A stretch of DNA of 64,000 nucleotides from CAZDVK01 sp964508915 (GTDB lineage Bacteria; Pseudomonadota; Alphaproteobacteria; Paracaedibacterales; CAIULA01), in contig CAZDVK010000008.1 of NCBI GenBank assembly GCA_964508915.1, forward strand, positions 4,378-68,377. Direction: 5' to 3'. Positions within the stretch are counted from its first letter, which is position 1. Every line of letters begins with the position of its first letter. The position numbers and the translations under genes are program-made. Shown here piece after piece: positions 33,295 to 41,451 of this stretch. Under the pieces are notes generated by a model. The model did not search any database and was not told the origin of the DNA. It saw only the letters and a program-made list of their open reading frames with translations.

Positions 33295-34431
33295 ATGAAG
33301 CTAACACTCGAAAAAGGACCATTTTTAAAAGCTTTATCTCATGGGCAAAGTGTTGTTGAAAAACGCACAACGTCCCCTATTTTAAGTCATGTGTTGCTTT
33401 CGGTGAATTCATCGGGTCTTTTACTGACAACAACAGATATGGACATGGCGCTTATTGAAACCATTCCAGCCCAGGTAGAACAGGCGGGAACTGTTTGCGT
33501 ATCGGCCCATTTGTTGTATGAAATTGTGCGAAAGCTTCCTGAAAATTCACATGTTTCATTAACTTTAACACCGCAAACAAACCAGTTGTCTGTTACATCA
33601 AACCGTTCCCGGTTTGAATTGTCGTGTTTACCAGCGGAAGATTTTCCACAGCTGACACATACGGAATTAACCCATCACTTTCAGCTGCCGGCTATTGTTC
33701 TAAAGCAACTTATTGATACAACGCGTTTTGCCATGTCGACAGAAGAAACACGTTTTCATTTGAATGGCATTCATTTCCATAGCTTGGTGAAAGATGATGA
33801 CAAGTTGACGTTGAGGGCTGTTGCCACAGATATGCATCGGTTAGCATGTGTTGAATGTGATGCACCTGAACAAGCTGCGAATATGCCGGCCATTATTATG
33901 GGTAGAAAAGTTATTCAAGAAGTTCGAAAGTTGCTGGATGAAGCTGATCAACCTGTTACCATTGGTTTGTCAGATACACGTATTGAATTTGCTATAGAAG
34001 GCAGTGCGTCACGGGCGGTTTTAAGTTCTAGGCTTGTGGATGGTTCTTTTCCGGATTATCAAATGGTTTTAGACATTCATAACACCAAGCAATTAATTGT
34101 ACCAACCAAAGCCTTTGCCGAAGCTATTGACCGTGTTGGAACTATTATTAGTGATAAAATTCGGGGCATTAAGCTGCACATGGTGTCCAATACGTTGACA
34201 TTGTCAGCCATGAGTTCTGAATTTGGAAGTGCCCAAGAAGAAATGGATGTGGATTTTCCTTATGATACGTCTGTGGATATTTGTTTTAATGTGCGCTACC
34301 TGATGGATATGGTTCAGCAAATTTCAGCCGATGAGGTGCAAATAAATTTGGAAGATGGAGATTCATCTGTTTTGGTGACGCCAATTAATCAGCCCCAGGC
34401 GACATTTGTTTTAATGCCGATGCGCATCTAA
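33295..34431 (+). CDS. dnaN: DNA polymerase III sliding clamp, beta subunit
   Basis: The ring-shaped clamp holds DNA polymerases and repair proteins on DNA. The 378-residue protein has three repeated clamp domains: MKLTLEKGPFLKALSHGQSV at the start, NGIHFHSL in domain II, the conserved RAVATDMHRLA, and the C-terminal QPQATFVLMPMRI that ends almost every DnaN at the partner-binding pocket. The usual neighbours dnaA and recF are absent. It is followed 15 bases later by an arnD-like gene, probably co-transcribed. Confidence 0.96.
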   Translation: MKLTLEKGPFLKALSHGQSVVEKRTTSPILSHVLLSVNSSGLLLTTTDMDMALIETIPAQVEQAGTVCVSAHLLYEIVRKLPENSHVSLTLTPQTNQLSVTSNRSRFELSCLPAEDFPQLTHTELTHHFQLPAIVLKQLIDTTRFAMSTEETRFHLNGIHFHSLVKDDDKLTLRAVATDMHRLACVECDAPEQAANMPAIIMGRKVIQEVRKLLDEADQPVTIGLSDTRIEFAIEGSASRAVLSSRLVDGSFPDYQMVLDIHNTKQLIVPTKAFAEAIDRVGTIISDKIRGIKLHMVSNTLTLSAMSSEFGSAQEEMDVDFPYDTSVDICFNVRYLMDMVQQISADEVQINLEDGDSSVLVTPINQPQATFVLMPMRI

Positions 34432-34446
34432 AAAAGGGAAAATATT

Positions 34447-35340
34447 GTGCAATTAGGTTTAAAAATTGATGTGGATTCAGAACGTGGTACCCGGGTTGGG
34501 GTGCCCAATCTTTTAAAGCTTTTGGAAAAACACGGCATTCAAGGGACGTTTCTTTTTTCCATGGGTCCTGATAATACGGGGCGTGCTATTCGCCGAATTT
34601 TTCGCCCTGGCTTTTTTCAAAAAGTTCAACGAACCAGTGTTGTTTCTGTTTATGGTTTTCGAACATTAATGAATGGTCTTTTATGGCCAGGCCCACATAT
34701 TGGCAATAAACATGGCGAAATCATGCGTGAAACTCGCCGCCAGGGCCACGAAGTGGGCGTGCATTGCTATGACCACGTCTATTGGCAGGATAATTTGCAT
34801 AAACTACCTGAACATAAAGTACGTGAGCAATTGAATAAAGCGTATCAAGTTTTTCAAAGTATTTTTGGTTTTTTCCCAAAAACTTTTGGCGCAGCAGGCT
34901 GGCAAGCATCGCGGCACAGTTTGGTATGCTATGACGATTTTAACTTGATGTACGCTAGTGATATGCGGGGAACGAAGGCTTTTTTCCCAAAAGTTGGGAA
35001 CCGCACTTTTAAAACCCTTCAAATTCCAACCACATTACCCACGCTAGATGAATTATTAGGTCGTTCTGACTATCCATTAGAAAAATTGATACCCTACTAT
35101 ATGGATTTAATTTCTAAGCAAACCCTGAATGTTTTGACGATTCATGCAGAACTAGAAGGCATGGCATACTTAAATTGGTTTGATGAATTTCTAACAGCTT
35201 GTCACGACCAAAACGTGCAATGTATACCCATGCGTGTTATGGCCGAACAAATACTGAGTCAGAAAGACTCTGTTCCCACTTTGCCCTTGGTTCAGGATAC
35301 TGTTGATGGCCGTTCAGGTCTTTTGGCCATGCATGGTTAA
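34447..35340 (+). CDS. arnD: ArnD-like polysaccharide deacetylase
   Basis: ArnD removes the formyl group from 4-formamido-L-arabinose carried on undecaprenyl phosphate, on the way to Ara4N-modified lipid A and polymyxin resistance. The sequence matches ArnD over its length: LGLKIDVDSERGTRVGVPNL opening with the metal-binding Asp pair, SMGPDNTGRAIRRIFRPGFF, GHEVGVHCYDHVYWQ with His ligands, AAGWQASRHSL, LQIPTTLPTLDELLGRSDY and LTIHAELEGMAY. Start is GTG 34447 with AGGGAA upstream; 297 residues. No other arn genes are nearby, so its pathway must be elsewhere or incomplete, or it acts on another polyprenyl-linked sugar. Confidence 0.85.
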   Translation: MQLGLKIDVDSERGTRVGVPNLLKLLEKHGIQGTFLFSMGPDNTGRAIRRIFRPGFFQKVQRTSVVSVYGFRTLMNGLLWPGPHIGNKHGEIMRETRRQGHEVGVHCYDHVYWQDNLHKLPEHKVREQLNKAYQVFQSIFGFFPKTFGAAGWQASRHSLVCYDDFNLMYASDMRGTKAFFPKVGNRTFKTLQIPTTLPTLDELLGRSDYPLEKLIPYYMDLISKQTLNVLTIHAELEGMAYLNWFDEFLTACHDQNVQCIPMRVMAEQILSQKDSVPTLPLVQDTVDGRSGLLAMHG

Positions 35341-35342
35341 GG

Positions 35343-36308
35343 ATGGTTATTAAAAACCTCGTTTGTTGGTTTTTGATGTTGTTTTTACAAGGTTGTGTGC
35401 CCCCAGCAAAAACTATTTTGATATCGCCTGAAGGCCAAGAAGGATGTGTCAACGTGAATCAGCAAGATCACCTTTATTATCAAATTTTTGGAAGTGGAGA
35501 CCCCATCGTTGTTGTAAACGGGGGCCCGGGTCTTGACCAAACCTATTTACTGCCTCAAATGCAAGAATTGGCAAAAAATCATACAGTTATTTTTTATGAT
35601 CAACGTGGAACAGGTAGATCATTGGATGCCAAGGTCGATGCTGAAACTATGACGCTTCATCAGTTTGTGGAAGACCTTGAAAATTTACGCAAAACGTTGG
35701 GTTATTCAAAAATTACCTTATTAGGCCATTCCTTTGGTGCTTTTATTGCCATGCATTACGCCATTAAGTACCAAGATCATTTAAAATCCTTGGTTTTTGT
35801 GCATCCACATCCAGCTACGTCAGTGGGGTATCAGGCTTTTGAAGATTATTCTGCAAAAGCTCTTGCGCCTTTAGAACCTCAGCTGAATCAAATAACAAAC
35901 CGTCAGTCTTTTAATGATTATGACCCAGAAACAATAATTCAGTATTATCGGCTACTTTTTAAAATTTACTTTGCAGATCCTTTCAAGGTTGATCAGCTCA
36001 CATTAACGTTTACAAAAGCAACAGCTGAAGCAAGCTTTAAGGTTTTGGATTTTTTTATAAAAAACGATTTGGCAAAACCCTATGACTTAAGGCCTCAGTT
36101 AAGCCAAATTAAGGTTCCTACATTGATTGTACATGGTGATAAAGACCCTATTCCACTTTGGACAGCGGAACAATTGAAGGAAGTAATACCTTATGCACGC
36201 ATGGTTGTATTAAAAAATTGTGGCCACTTTCCTTATATTGAAAGTCCGGCAGAGTTTTTTAAAGAAGTGTCAGATTTTTTAGCCCCCAGCCAAAAAGCTG
36301 AAACATAG
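35343..36308 (+). CDS. Alpha/beta-hydrolase lipoprotein (proline iminopeptidase-like)
   Basis: The 321-residue protein begins with a lipoprotein signal (FLMLFLQGC, lipobox LQGC at residue 18), so the mature form is anchored by Cys. The alpha/beta-hydrolase core has the oxyanion loop VVNGGPGLDQ, the proline-iminopeptidase-like FYDQRGTGRS, the nucleophile elbow LLGHSFGAF, the acid in VHGDKDPIP and the His in KNCGHFPYIESP. The S33 family of peptidases is most similar; substrate is unknown. ATG follows the arnD stop by 2 bases, so translation is probably coupled. Other hydrolase families with the same fold cannot be excluded. Confidence 0.85.
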   Translation: MVIKNLVCWFLMLFLQGCVPPAKTILISPEGQEGCVNVNQQDHLYYQIFGSGDPIVVVNGGPGLDQTYLLPQMQELAKNHTVIFYDQRGTGRSLDAKVDAETMTLHQFVEDLENLRKTLGYSKITLLGHSFGAFIAMHYAIKYQDHLKSLVFVHPHPATSVGYQAFEDYSAKALAPLEPQLNQITNRQSFNDYDPETIIQYYRLLFKIYFADPFKVDQLTLTFTKATAEASFKVLDFFIKNDLAKPYDLRPQLSQIKVPTLIVHGDKDPIPLWTAEQLKEVIPYARMVVLKNCGHFPYIESPAEFFKEVSDFLAPSQKAET

Positions 36309-36343
36309 AGCAAAGCCATAAGCTTTGGGAAGGAACCTGCTCC

Positions 36344-37282
36344 CTAAGAGGACTGTTTGTTTGTGCCTCTTACTAATGGGTGATGGTTAATAAGTTCTTT
36401 CAAATGTTGAGGTTCCACATGCGTATATATTTGGGTTGTTGAAATATCAGCATGGCCCAGCAACTTCTGAATCACCATCAGGTCGGCTCCGTTATGCAGC
36501 AAATGGGTTGCAAAAGCGTGCCGCAACACATGGGGTGAAATTTTATGAGGGGGAAAGCCTAAATTAACAGCCTTTTGTTTCAGCAACATCGCAAAACCTT
36601 GACGTGTTAAATGGCCTGTTTGACTGTTCGATGGAAAAACCCAAGCTGCCCCCTTTACGGGGCATAACTTTAAGAACGTGGGTCGAATGGTTAGGTAATT
36701 TACCAGCGCCTCAATAGCAGATGGGTTTAAGGGAACCAACCTTTCTTTCCCGCCTTTCCCCCGCACCATCACCATGGGTTCAATATTTTTGTTTTGGGTG
36801 TTCATAACCAAAGCCCGCAAAGGCAAGCTGACCAGTTCACTCACCCGAAGGCCGCTGGCGTACAAAACCTCTAATAAAGCAAGTAAACGAATGTCTTCTG
36901 GGGTTTTAGTGGCTGATAAACCATCTAATAAGGTTTGCACATCTGTTTCAGACAAAACTTTGGGCATAGGTCGTTTTGGTTTACCAACAGTTAAACGACT
37001 GGCGGGATTTTTTTCTAAAATACTTTCAGAAACTAAAAACCCATAAAACTGTTTTAAAGCTGAAATTTTACGGGCCATGGTTGTTTTTTCAAAACCACGG
37101 CCTGACAAATTTTCAATATAGGCCATAATTTCTGAAGAAACCGCCTGGTCAAGGGGCGTTTGGCCCAAAAAAGCCGCAAAATCTTTCAAGTCACGACGAT
37201 AAGCCGCTTGCGTATTGAAAGACGCCCCCCGTTCTGCCGATAGCATGTCCAAAAATTGGTCAACAAGGGGCGATAAATGCAT
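36344..37282 (-). CDS. xerD: Site-specific tyrosine recombinase XerD
   Basis: XerD with XerC resolves chromosome dimers at dif. The 312-residue protein has the N-terminal SAM-like core-binding domain (FLDMLSAERGASFNTQAAYR) and the catalytic domain with all active residues: Arg in YASGLRVSELV, Lys in RGKGGKERLVPL, His-x2-Arg in SPHVLRHAFATHLL, His in LLGHADISTTQIYTH and the Tyr nucleophile in the same motif. RHAFATHLLHNGADLMVIQ favours XerD over XerC. The start follows the pepA stop directly. Confidence 0.92.
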   Translation of the reverse strand: MHLSPLVDQFLDMLSAERGASFNTQAAYRRDLKDFAAFLGQTPLDQAVSSEIMAYIENLSGRGFEKTTMARKISALKQFYGFLVSESILEKNPASRLTVGKPKRPMPKVLSETDVQTLLDGLSATKTPEDIRLLALLEVLYASGLRVSELVSLPLRALVMNTQNKNIEPMVMVRGKGGKERLVPLNPSAIEALVNYLTIRPTFLKLCPVKGAAWVFPSNSQTGHLTRQGFAMLLKQKAVNLGFPPHKISPHVLRHAFATHLLHNGADLMVIQKLLGHADISTTQIYTHVEPQHLKELINHHPLVRGTNKQSS

Positions 37283-38752
37283 TTATTCGTAGTGGTTTTT
37301 AATGAACTGATTCAACAAACGCACCCCATACCCTGTGGCACCTTTAGCATATAAAGCTTTGTCTTTTTTATCCCAAGCCATACCTGCAATGTCCAAATGG
37401 GCCCAGGGCACATCATTCACAAAACGCTTTAGAAAATGGGCTGCTGTAATACTGCCTGCGCCCCGGCCAGAGCCTGTATTTTTTACATCTGCAATATCTG
37501 AATCAATATCTTTGTCGTAAGCATCGCCCATAGGCAAGCGCCATAAAGCTTCACCTGTTTGGGTACCTGCTTCAGTCAACCGACCACTTAACGTATCATC
37601 ATTGGAAAAAAGCCCAGCGTATTCTTGGCCTAGTGCCACGGTAATGGCGCCTGTTAATGTGGCTAAATCTATCATGCATTGGGGGTGGAACCGGTCTTGT
37701 GTATACCAAAGGGCATCTGCCAAAACCAGGCGCCCTTCAGCATCTGTATTAATAACTTCAATGGTTTGACCTGACATGGAAACCACAACATCCGCAGGGC
37801 GTTGGGCTGTACCTGATGGCATGTTTTCAACCATTCCCATGATACCCACAACATTGACAGGCGCTTTGCGTAATGCCAAAGCTTTCATCAACCCCAAAAC
37901 AACACCAGACCCTGCCATGTCGTATTTCATATCTTCCATATTGTTGGATGGTTTAATAGAAATACCACCTGTATCAAAAGTGACGCCTTTGCCCACAATG
38001 GCAACAGGTGCCTGATTTTTAGGGCCCTTCATCCACTGAAGAACAATTAGCTGTGATTCAAAAGCACTGCCTTGCCCCACACCCAGTAATGCATTCATGC
38101 CCAATTTTTTCATGGCTTTTTCGCCTAAAACTTCCACCTTCACACCCAGGCGGTCTAATTCTTTGGCTAACTTAGCCATGTGTTCTGGGTATAAAACGTT
38201 TGGTGGTTCTGAAACCACATGACGCGTTAAAAACACCCCTTCGTTCACGGCCCGTAATGGTAAAAATGTTTTTTGGGCCTCTGCCACGCTTCCCACAACG
38301 AATACCAAGGTTTCCAACATTGGGGGTTCTTTTTTCTTGGTTTTATATTGGTCAAACCGCCAAGAACGTAATTCAGCACCAGCTGCCACATGGCAAGTTT
38401 CATCATCTCTTAACCCATCCAATGCAATAGCACACTGTTTGTTTTGAATTTTAGAAACGGCACCGTAAATTTTGCCGCCTAATTCTTCCAAATTTTGTTC
38501 CGTTAAATTCTTTGAATTTTTAATATCGCCTAAGCCTGCCAAAATAATGTGGGTATGGGAAACGCCAAAAGGCGCTGGCAAAATTAAAATTTCATCTTTT
38601 TTGCCCTTAAATGTACTGTTTTGTAAGGCCTTCGTAATGGCTCCTTGGGTTTTCTGGTCGAATTCCTGCGCTGTGCGCGACAAAGCATTTTCAGCGTAAA
38701 TGGCAACAACAATGGGGCCTTCTGCGGGCCGGGTTTCTGTAAACTGAATCAT
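37283..38752 (-). CDS. pepA: Leucyl aminopeptidase (M17)
   Basis: PepA removes N-terminal residues from peptides with a two-metal centre; in E. coli it is also a DNA-bending accessory factor for Xer recombination at cer. The 489-residue protein has an N-terminal regulatory domain (residues 1-170) and the catalytic domain with GKGVTFDTGGISIKP, MKYDMAGSG, and the signature NTDAEGRLVLADAL. It precedes xerD with no spacing, so the two form an operon. No strong ribosome binding site is visible. Confidence 0.95.
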   Translation of the reverse strand: MIQFTETRPAEGPIVVAIYAENALSRTAQEFDQKTQGAITKALQNSTFKGKKDEILILPAPFGVSHTHIILAGLGDIKNSKNLTEQNLEELGGKIYGAVSKIQNKQCAIALDGLRDDETCHVAAGAELRSWRFDQYKTKKKEPPMLETLVFVVGSVAEAQKTFLPLRAVNEGVFLTRHVVSEPPNVLYPEHMAKLAKELDRLGVKVEVLGEKAMKKLGMNALLGVGQGSAFESQLIVLQWMKGPKNQAPVAIVGKGVTFDTGGISIKPSNNMEDMKYDMAGSGVVLGLMKALALRKAPVNVVGIMGMVENMPSGTAQRPADVVVSMSGQTIEVINTDAEGRLVLADALWYTQDRFHPQCMIDLATLTGAITVALGQEYAGLFSNDDTLSGRLTEAGTQTGEALWRLPMGDAYDKDIDSDIADVKNTGSGRGAGSITAAHFLKRFVNDVPWAHLDIAGMAWDKKDKALYAKGATGYGVRLLNQFIKNHYE

Positions 38753-38810
38753 AACTTGGGTTAACCTGTATTTTCTTTAAATGGATGCCTCATTATAAGA
38801 AAAGGCATAA

Positions 38811-38842
38811 AAAAACGCCACCCCCTTGGGGGCAGCGTTATA
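38811..38842 (-). terminator. Rho-independent terminator of the FG-repeat gene
   Basis: Read on the minus strand, AACGC-x2-CCCCC loop GGGGG-x2-GCGTT is followed by seven T in a row. It is 26-57 bases downstream of the stop at 38868 and upstream of pepA, so it ends the FG-repeat gene. Confidence 0.8.
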
Positions 38843-38867
38843 GAAGGTAGATCTTCTATTTATCTAA

Positions 38868-40061
38868 CTATTTAGCATTAGGTAAAACTGCATCTCCAAA
38901 GCCACCAAAGCTACCAAAACTAGTTGCTGCTCCTCCAGTTAAAGAAGAAGAACTAGGCGCCATGCTACCAAAACCACCAAACGCAGGGGTAGGTGCAGCT
39001 TTTAAAGTGCTTGCCCCTGCTAAACCTAGGCCTGCCGGCACCTTTGTTGGCTGAGCTGCTCCAAAAGAACCTGCGCCAGCTAATGAAGTCGTAGCTGTTG
39101 AAAAGGTGGAAGCAGCAGACACTAAACTTGGGGCCGGATCTTTTTCTGCCAGCAATCTTGTTGGCTGAGCCGCTCCAAAAGAACCTACGCCAGCTAATGA
39201 AGCCGTAGTTGTGGAAGCAACTAAAACAGTGGGTGCCAAACCAGTGGTTTTTGTTGGTTCTGGTGTGCGCTCCACTTCCGCCACTCTAACGGGCGCCGCA
39301 AATACATCGCCAGTATTTGCCGCTGCTCCGGCACCACAGCTGCCTGATTCACGGTCAGGTAGACCAGTAATTTCTTTAGGAAATCCAACGTAACTTCTAG
39401 CTGCTGACATTCTAACGGAACGCTCTTCCTTTAATATTCCTGAAACTAAGGTTTGAAAGCCCTCAAGAATTCTATTTTTTTTTTGAGTGTATTCGGCATA
39501 CAGTCTTGTAGCACCTTCATCTCTTTGACGGGCAAGATCTTTAAGGATATCACCTGCTAGGCTTTCTGTAGAGCTAGTTCTAGACAATTTATCTGAATTT
39601 AATCCAGACATATAAAAAGCAATATGATGAACATCTGATGCATCTAAAACATATTTTGTAGATGAACGAGACATAGCTCCCACCGACTCAATTGTTACAA
39701 CAAATGCTCCTTCTGGTGTTGGAGCAGGTACAGGGGATGCTTCTTCTTTGCAGTTGGTAATAACTTCTCTCAAATTATGAAGAACAGCTTGTTTAGATCT
39801 AAAGGGGTCTTTTGCTCTAGACGTGAGTAGTGTATTTAGGTGATCAAGTTGAGCGTATCTTCCTAAGAATTCAGTACCCGTAAAATCTACCTCTTTAGAT
39901 CTAAGATCAGCCAAAGTTCTTACTTCTATGCGGGGTGAGTCTGCAAGTTTTACATCAGCACCTGTGTCTTCATCATCGGAATCCATCGCAACAGCTGCTG
40001 TTACCAGGGATGTGGCTAATAACATAGAAAATGTTATTTTTTTTATATTTGTTGTTATCAA
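38868..40061 (-). CDS. Secreted protein with FG-rich repeats, unknown function
   Basis: The start TTG 40061 is chosen because GGAGG lies 6 bases upstream and the resulting N-terminus (MITTNIKKITFSMLLATSLV, TAAVA) is a normal signal peptide; earlier frame has no ribosome binding site. The 397-residue protein has an acidic stretch, a helical region (residues 50-215), then a low-complexity Ser/Thr/Ala/Gly/Phe-rich part with FG motifs: two copies of SLAG(V/A)GSFGAAQPT, then PAFGGFGSMAP and TSFGSFGGFGDA, seven FG in about 110 residues. The spacing and composition resemble eukaryotic FG nucleoporins. No known family. It could be a host-directed effector, or a cohesive surface protein. Confidence 0.7.
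   Translation of the reverse strand: MITTNIKKITFSMLLATSLVTAAVAMDSDDEDTGADVKLADSPRIEVRTLADLRSKEVDFTGTEFLGRYAQLDHLNTLLTSRAKDPFRSKQAVLHNLREVITNCKEEASPVPAPTPEGAFVVTIESVGAMSRSSTKYVLDASDVHHIAFYMSGLNSDKLSRTSSTESLAGDILKDLARQRDEGATRLYAEYTQKKNRILEGFQTLVSGILKEERSVRMSAARSYVGFPKEITGLPDRESGSCGAGAAANTGDVFAAPVRVAEVERTPEPTKTTGLAPTVLVASTTTASLAGVGSFGAAQPTRLLAEKDPAPSLVSAASTFSTATTSLAGAGSFGAAQPTKVPAGLGLAGASTLKAAPTPAFGGFGSMAPSSSSLTGGAATSFGSFGGFGDAVLPNAK
39044..39214 (-). repeat. 57-bp direct repeat coding for SLAG-SFG-AAQPT units
   Basis: Copies at 39044-39100 and 39158-39214 differ at 5 of 57 positions and are offset by 114 bases (38 codons), so both stay in frame. They encode the SLAG(V/A)GSFGAAQPT units of the FG-repeat protein. 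Confidence 0.85.
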
Positions 40062-40236
40062 TTTAACCTCCAAGTTAATTTTTATTATTGCTTTTTTATA
40101 AGCAGGGGAATTATAGCCACCCAATTTATTTTTGCAATATCTATTTTTGCGAACTTACTCTTCCTCTATTTGATCTAGAAAATAATTTATTATTTTTTTA
40201 AACTTATAAATAAATTGTATTTATTAAGTTTCGCGA

Positions 40237-41451
40237 ATGTCGTTGTATTTCTATCGAGCTGTTGACACAAAGGGCTCTCAAACCCAGGGCAATTGGGTTG
40301 GGGATTCCCCCAAAGAGTTGTATGATTTTCTAAAAAAGCAGCAGCTTACACTGGTGTATCATCGACGGTTCCGGCAAAACACATTTACAGCATTGACCCG
40401 TTTCTGGCTTGATGGTCAAAAAAACGTTCCATTTTTTTGCACGCAAATGCATCAGTTTCTAACAGCTAAAATTTCTTTAATGGATGCCCTTCAAATCGCT
40501 ACGGAATCACAGGAAGACAAGAGCTTTAAAATTGCCCTGGTTGATATTATGAAACGTATCCAATCAGGCGAATCGCTGGGGCAGGCCTTTAAGAATTATC
40601 CCATATTATTTGAACCATTTTTCATTATTAGTTTGTCGATGGGGGAAAAAACAGGCAATTTGGCCCAGGCTTTTGAAACCATTGCACAGTTTTACGAACA
40701 AAAAAACCAACGACATTCTGCATTAAAAAAAGCTTTGGCGTATCCGCTGTTTTTATTTTGTATTTTAGTGTTTGTTTTTTATGGTCTTAGTACATTTGTG
40801 TTGCCCAATATGGTGCCTTTTTTTGACACATTAGGAACCCAACAACAGCCCTTGGCACTGCGAACGTTGCAACAATTTATTATGTTTATGGAAAAATATG
40901 GCGATATTTTGTTTTACGGGGTGTGCACCGGCGTATTCATTTTGTTGGTAGGTCTATCTTTTTCAAAAAGGGTACGGGAAAATTTTATTGACCTGAAGTT
41001 TCATATTCCTGTTATTGGTTTTTTGCTTCGCAATTTTTATATGGCGGACTTCCTTAAATATGTGTCCCTTCTTTTAAAACAAAAGGAAAACTTAATAACG
41101 GCCCTTGAACACGCAACCCAAAGTGTTCCCAATAAAAACCTGCAAAAACAATTGGGTATTATTTCAAACCATGTTCAGCAAGGAAAAAGCTTTAGAACAG
41201 CTATGGGGCAAAGTAATCTGTTCAATTCAGTCATTTTGAAATTTATAGAAATTGGCGAACATACGGGAACATTAGATATCATGTTAATGTATGCTTCTGA
41301 AAATTTATCTAGACAGAGCCTATTAAAAATGAACACACTAATAGGAAGAGTTGGCCCTGTTTTTATTAGTATTATAGGTGCCGTTATTATCTGGATTGTA
41401 TTAGCAACCGTGGTTCCAATTTATGACGTTTTGGCAGTCCTTCACTTTTAA
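40237..41451 (+). CDS. gspF: Type II secretion/type IV pilus inner-membrane platform protein GspF
   Basis: GspF/PilC is the polytopic platform around which pseudopili are assembled. The 404-residue protein has the N-terminal YFYRAVDTKGSQTQGNW domain, two repeated GspF domains (QFLTAKISLMDALQIA ... GESLGQAF and KYVSLLLKQKENLITALEHA ... GKSFRTAM) and three membrane helices (YPLFLFCILVFVFYGLSTFV; ILFYGVCTGVFILLVGLSF; VFISIIGAVIIWIVLATVVP). GEKTGNL and GEHTGTL are the conserved family turns. The following two genes are likely GspL- and GspM-like. No GspE ATPase, GspD or pseudopilin is adjacent. Confidence 0.92.
   Translation: MSLYFYRAVDTKGSQTQGNWVGDSPKELYDFLKKQQLTLVYHRRFRQNTFTALTRFWLDGQKNVPFFCTQMHQFLTAKISLMDALQIATESQEDKSFKIALVDIMKRIQSGESLGQAFKNYPILFEPFFIISLSMGEKTGNLAQAFETIAQFYEQKNQRHSALKKALAYPLFLFCILVFVFYGLSTFVLPNMVPFFDTLGTQQQPLALRTLQQFIMFMEKYGDILFYGVCTGVFILLVGLSFSKRVRENFIDLKFHIPVIGFLLRNFYMADFLKYVSLLLKQKENLITALEHATQSVPNKNLQKQLGIISNHVQQGKSFRTAMGQSNLFNSVILKFIEIGEHTGTLDIMLMYASENLSRQSLLKMNTLIGRVGPVFISIIGAVIIWIVLATVVPIYDVLAVLHF

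Noticed and set aside
38868..39220. CRISPR-like or tandem array in the repetitive gene
   Set aside because: The two 57-bp copies are in-frame coding repeats of one protein with non-unique spacing; there is no array of short repeats with unique spacers anywhere in the window.
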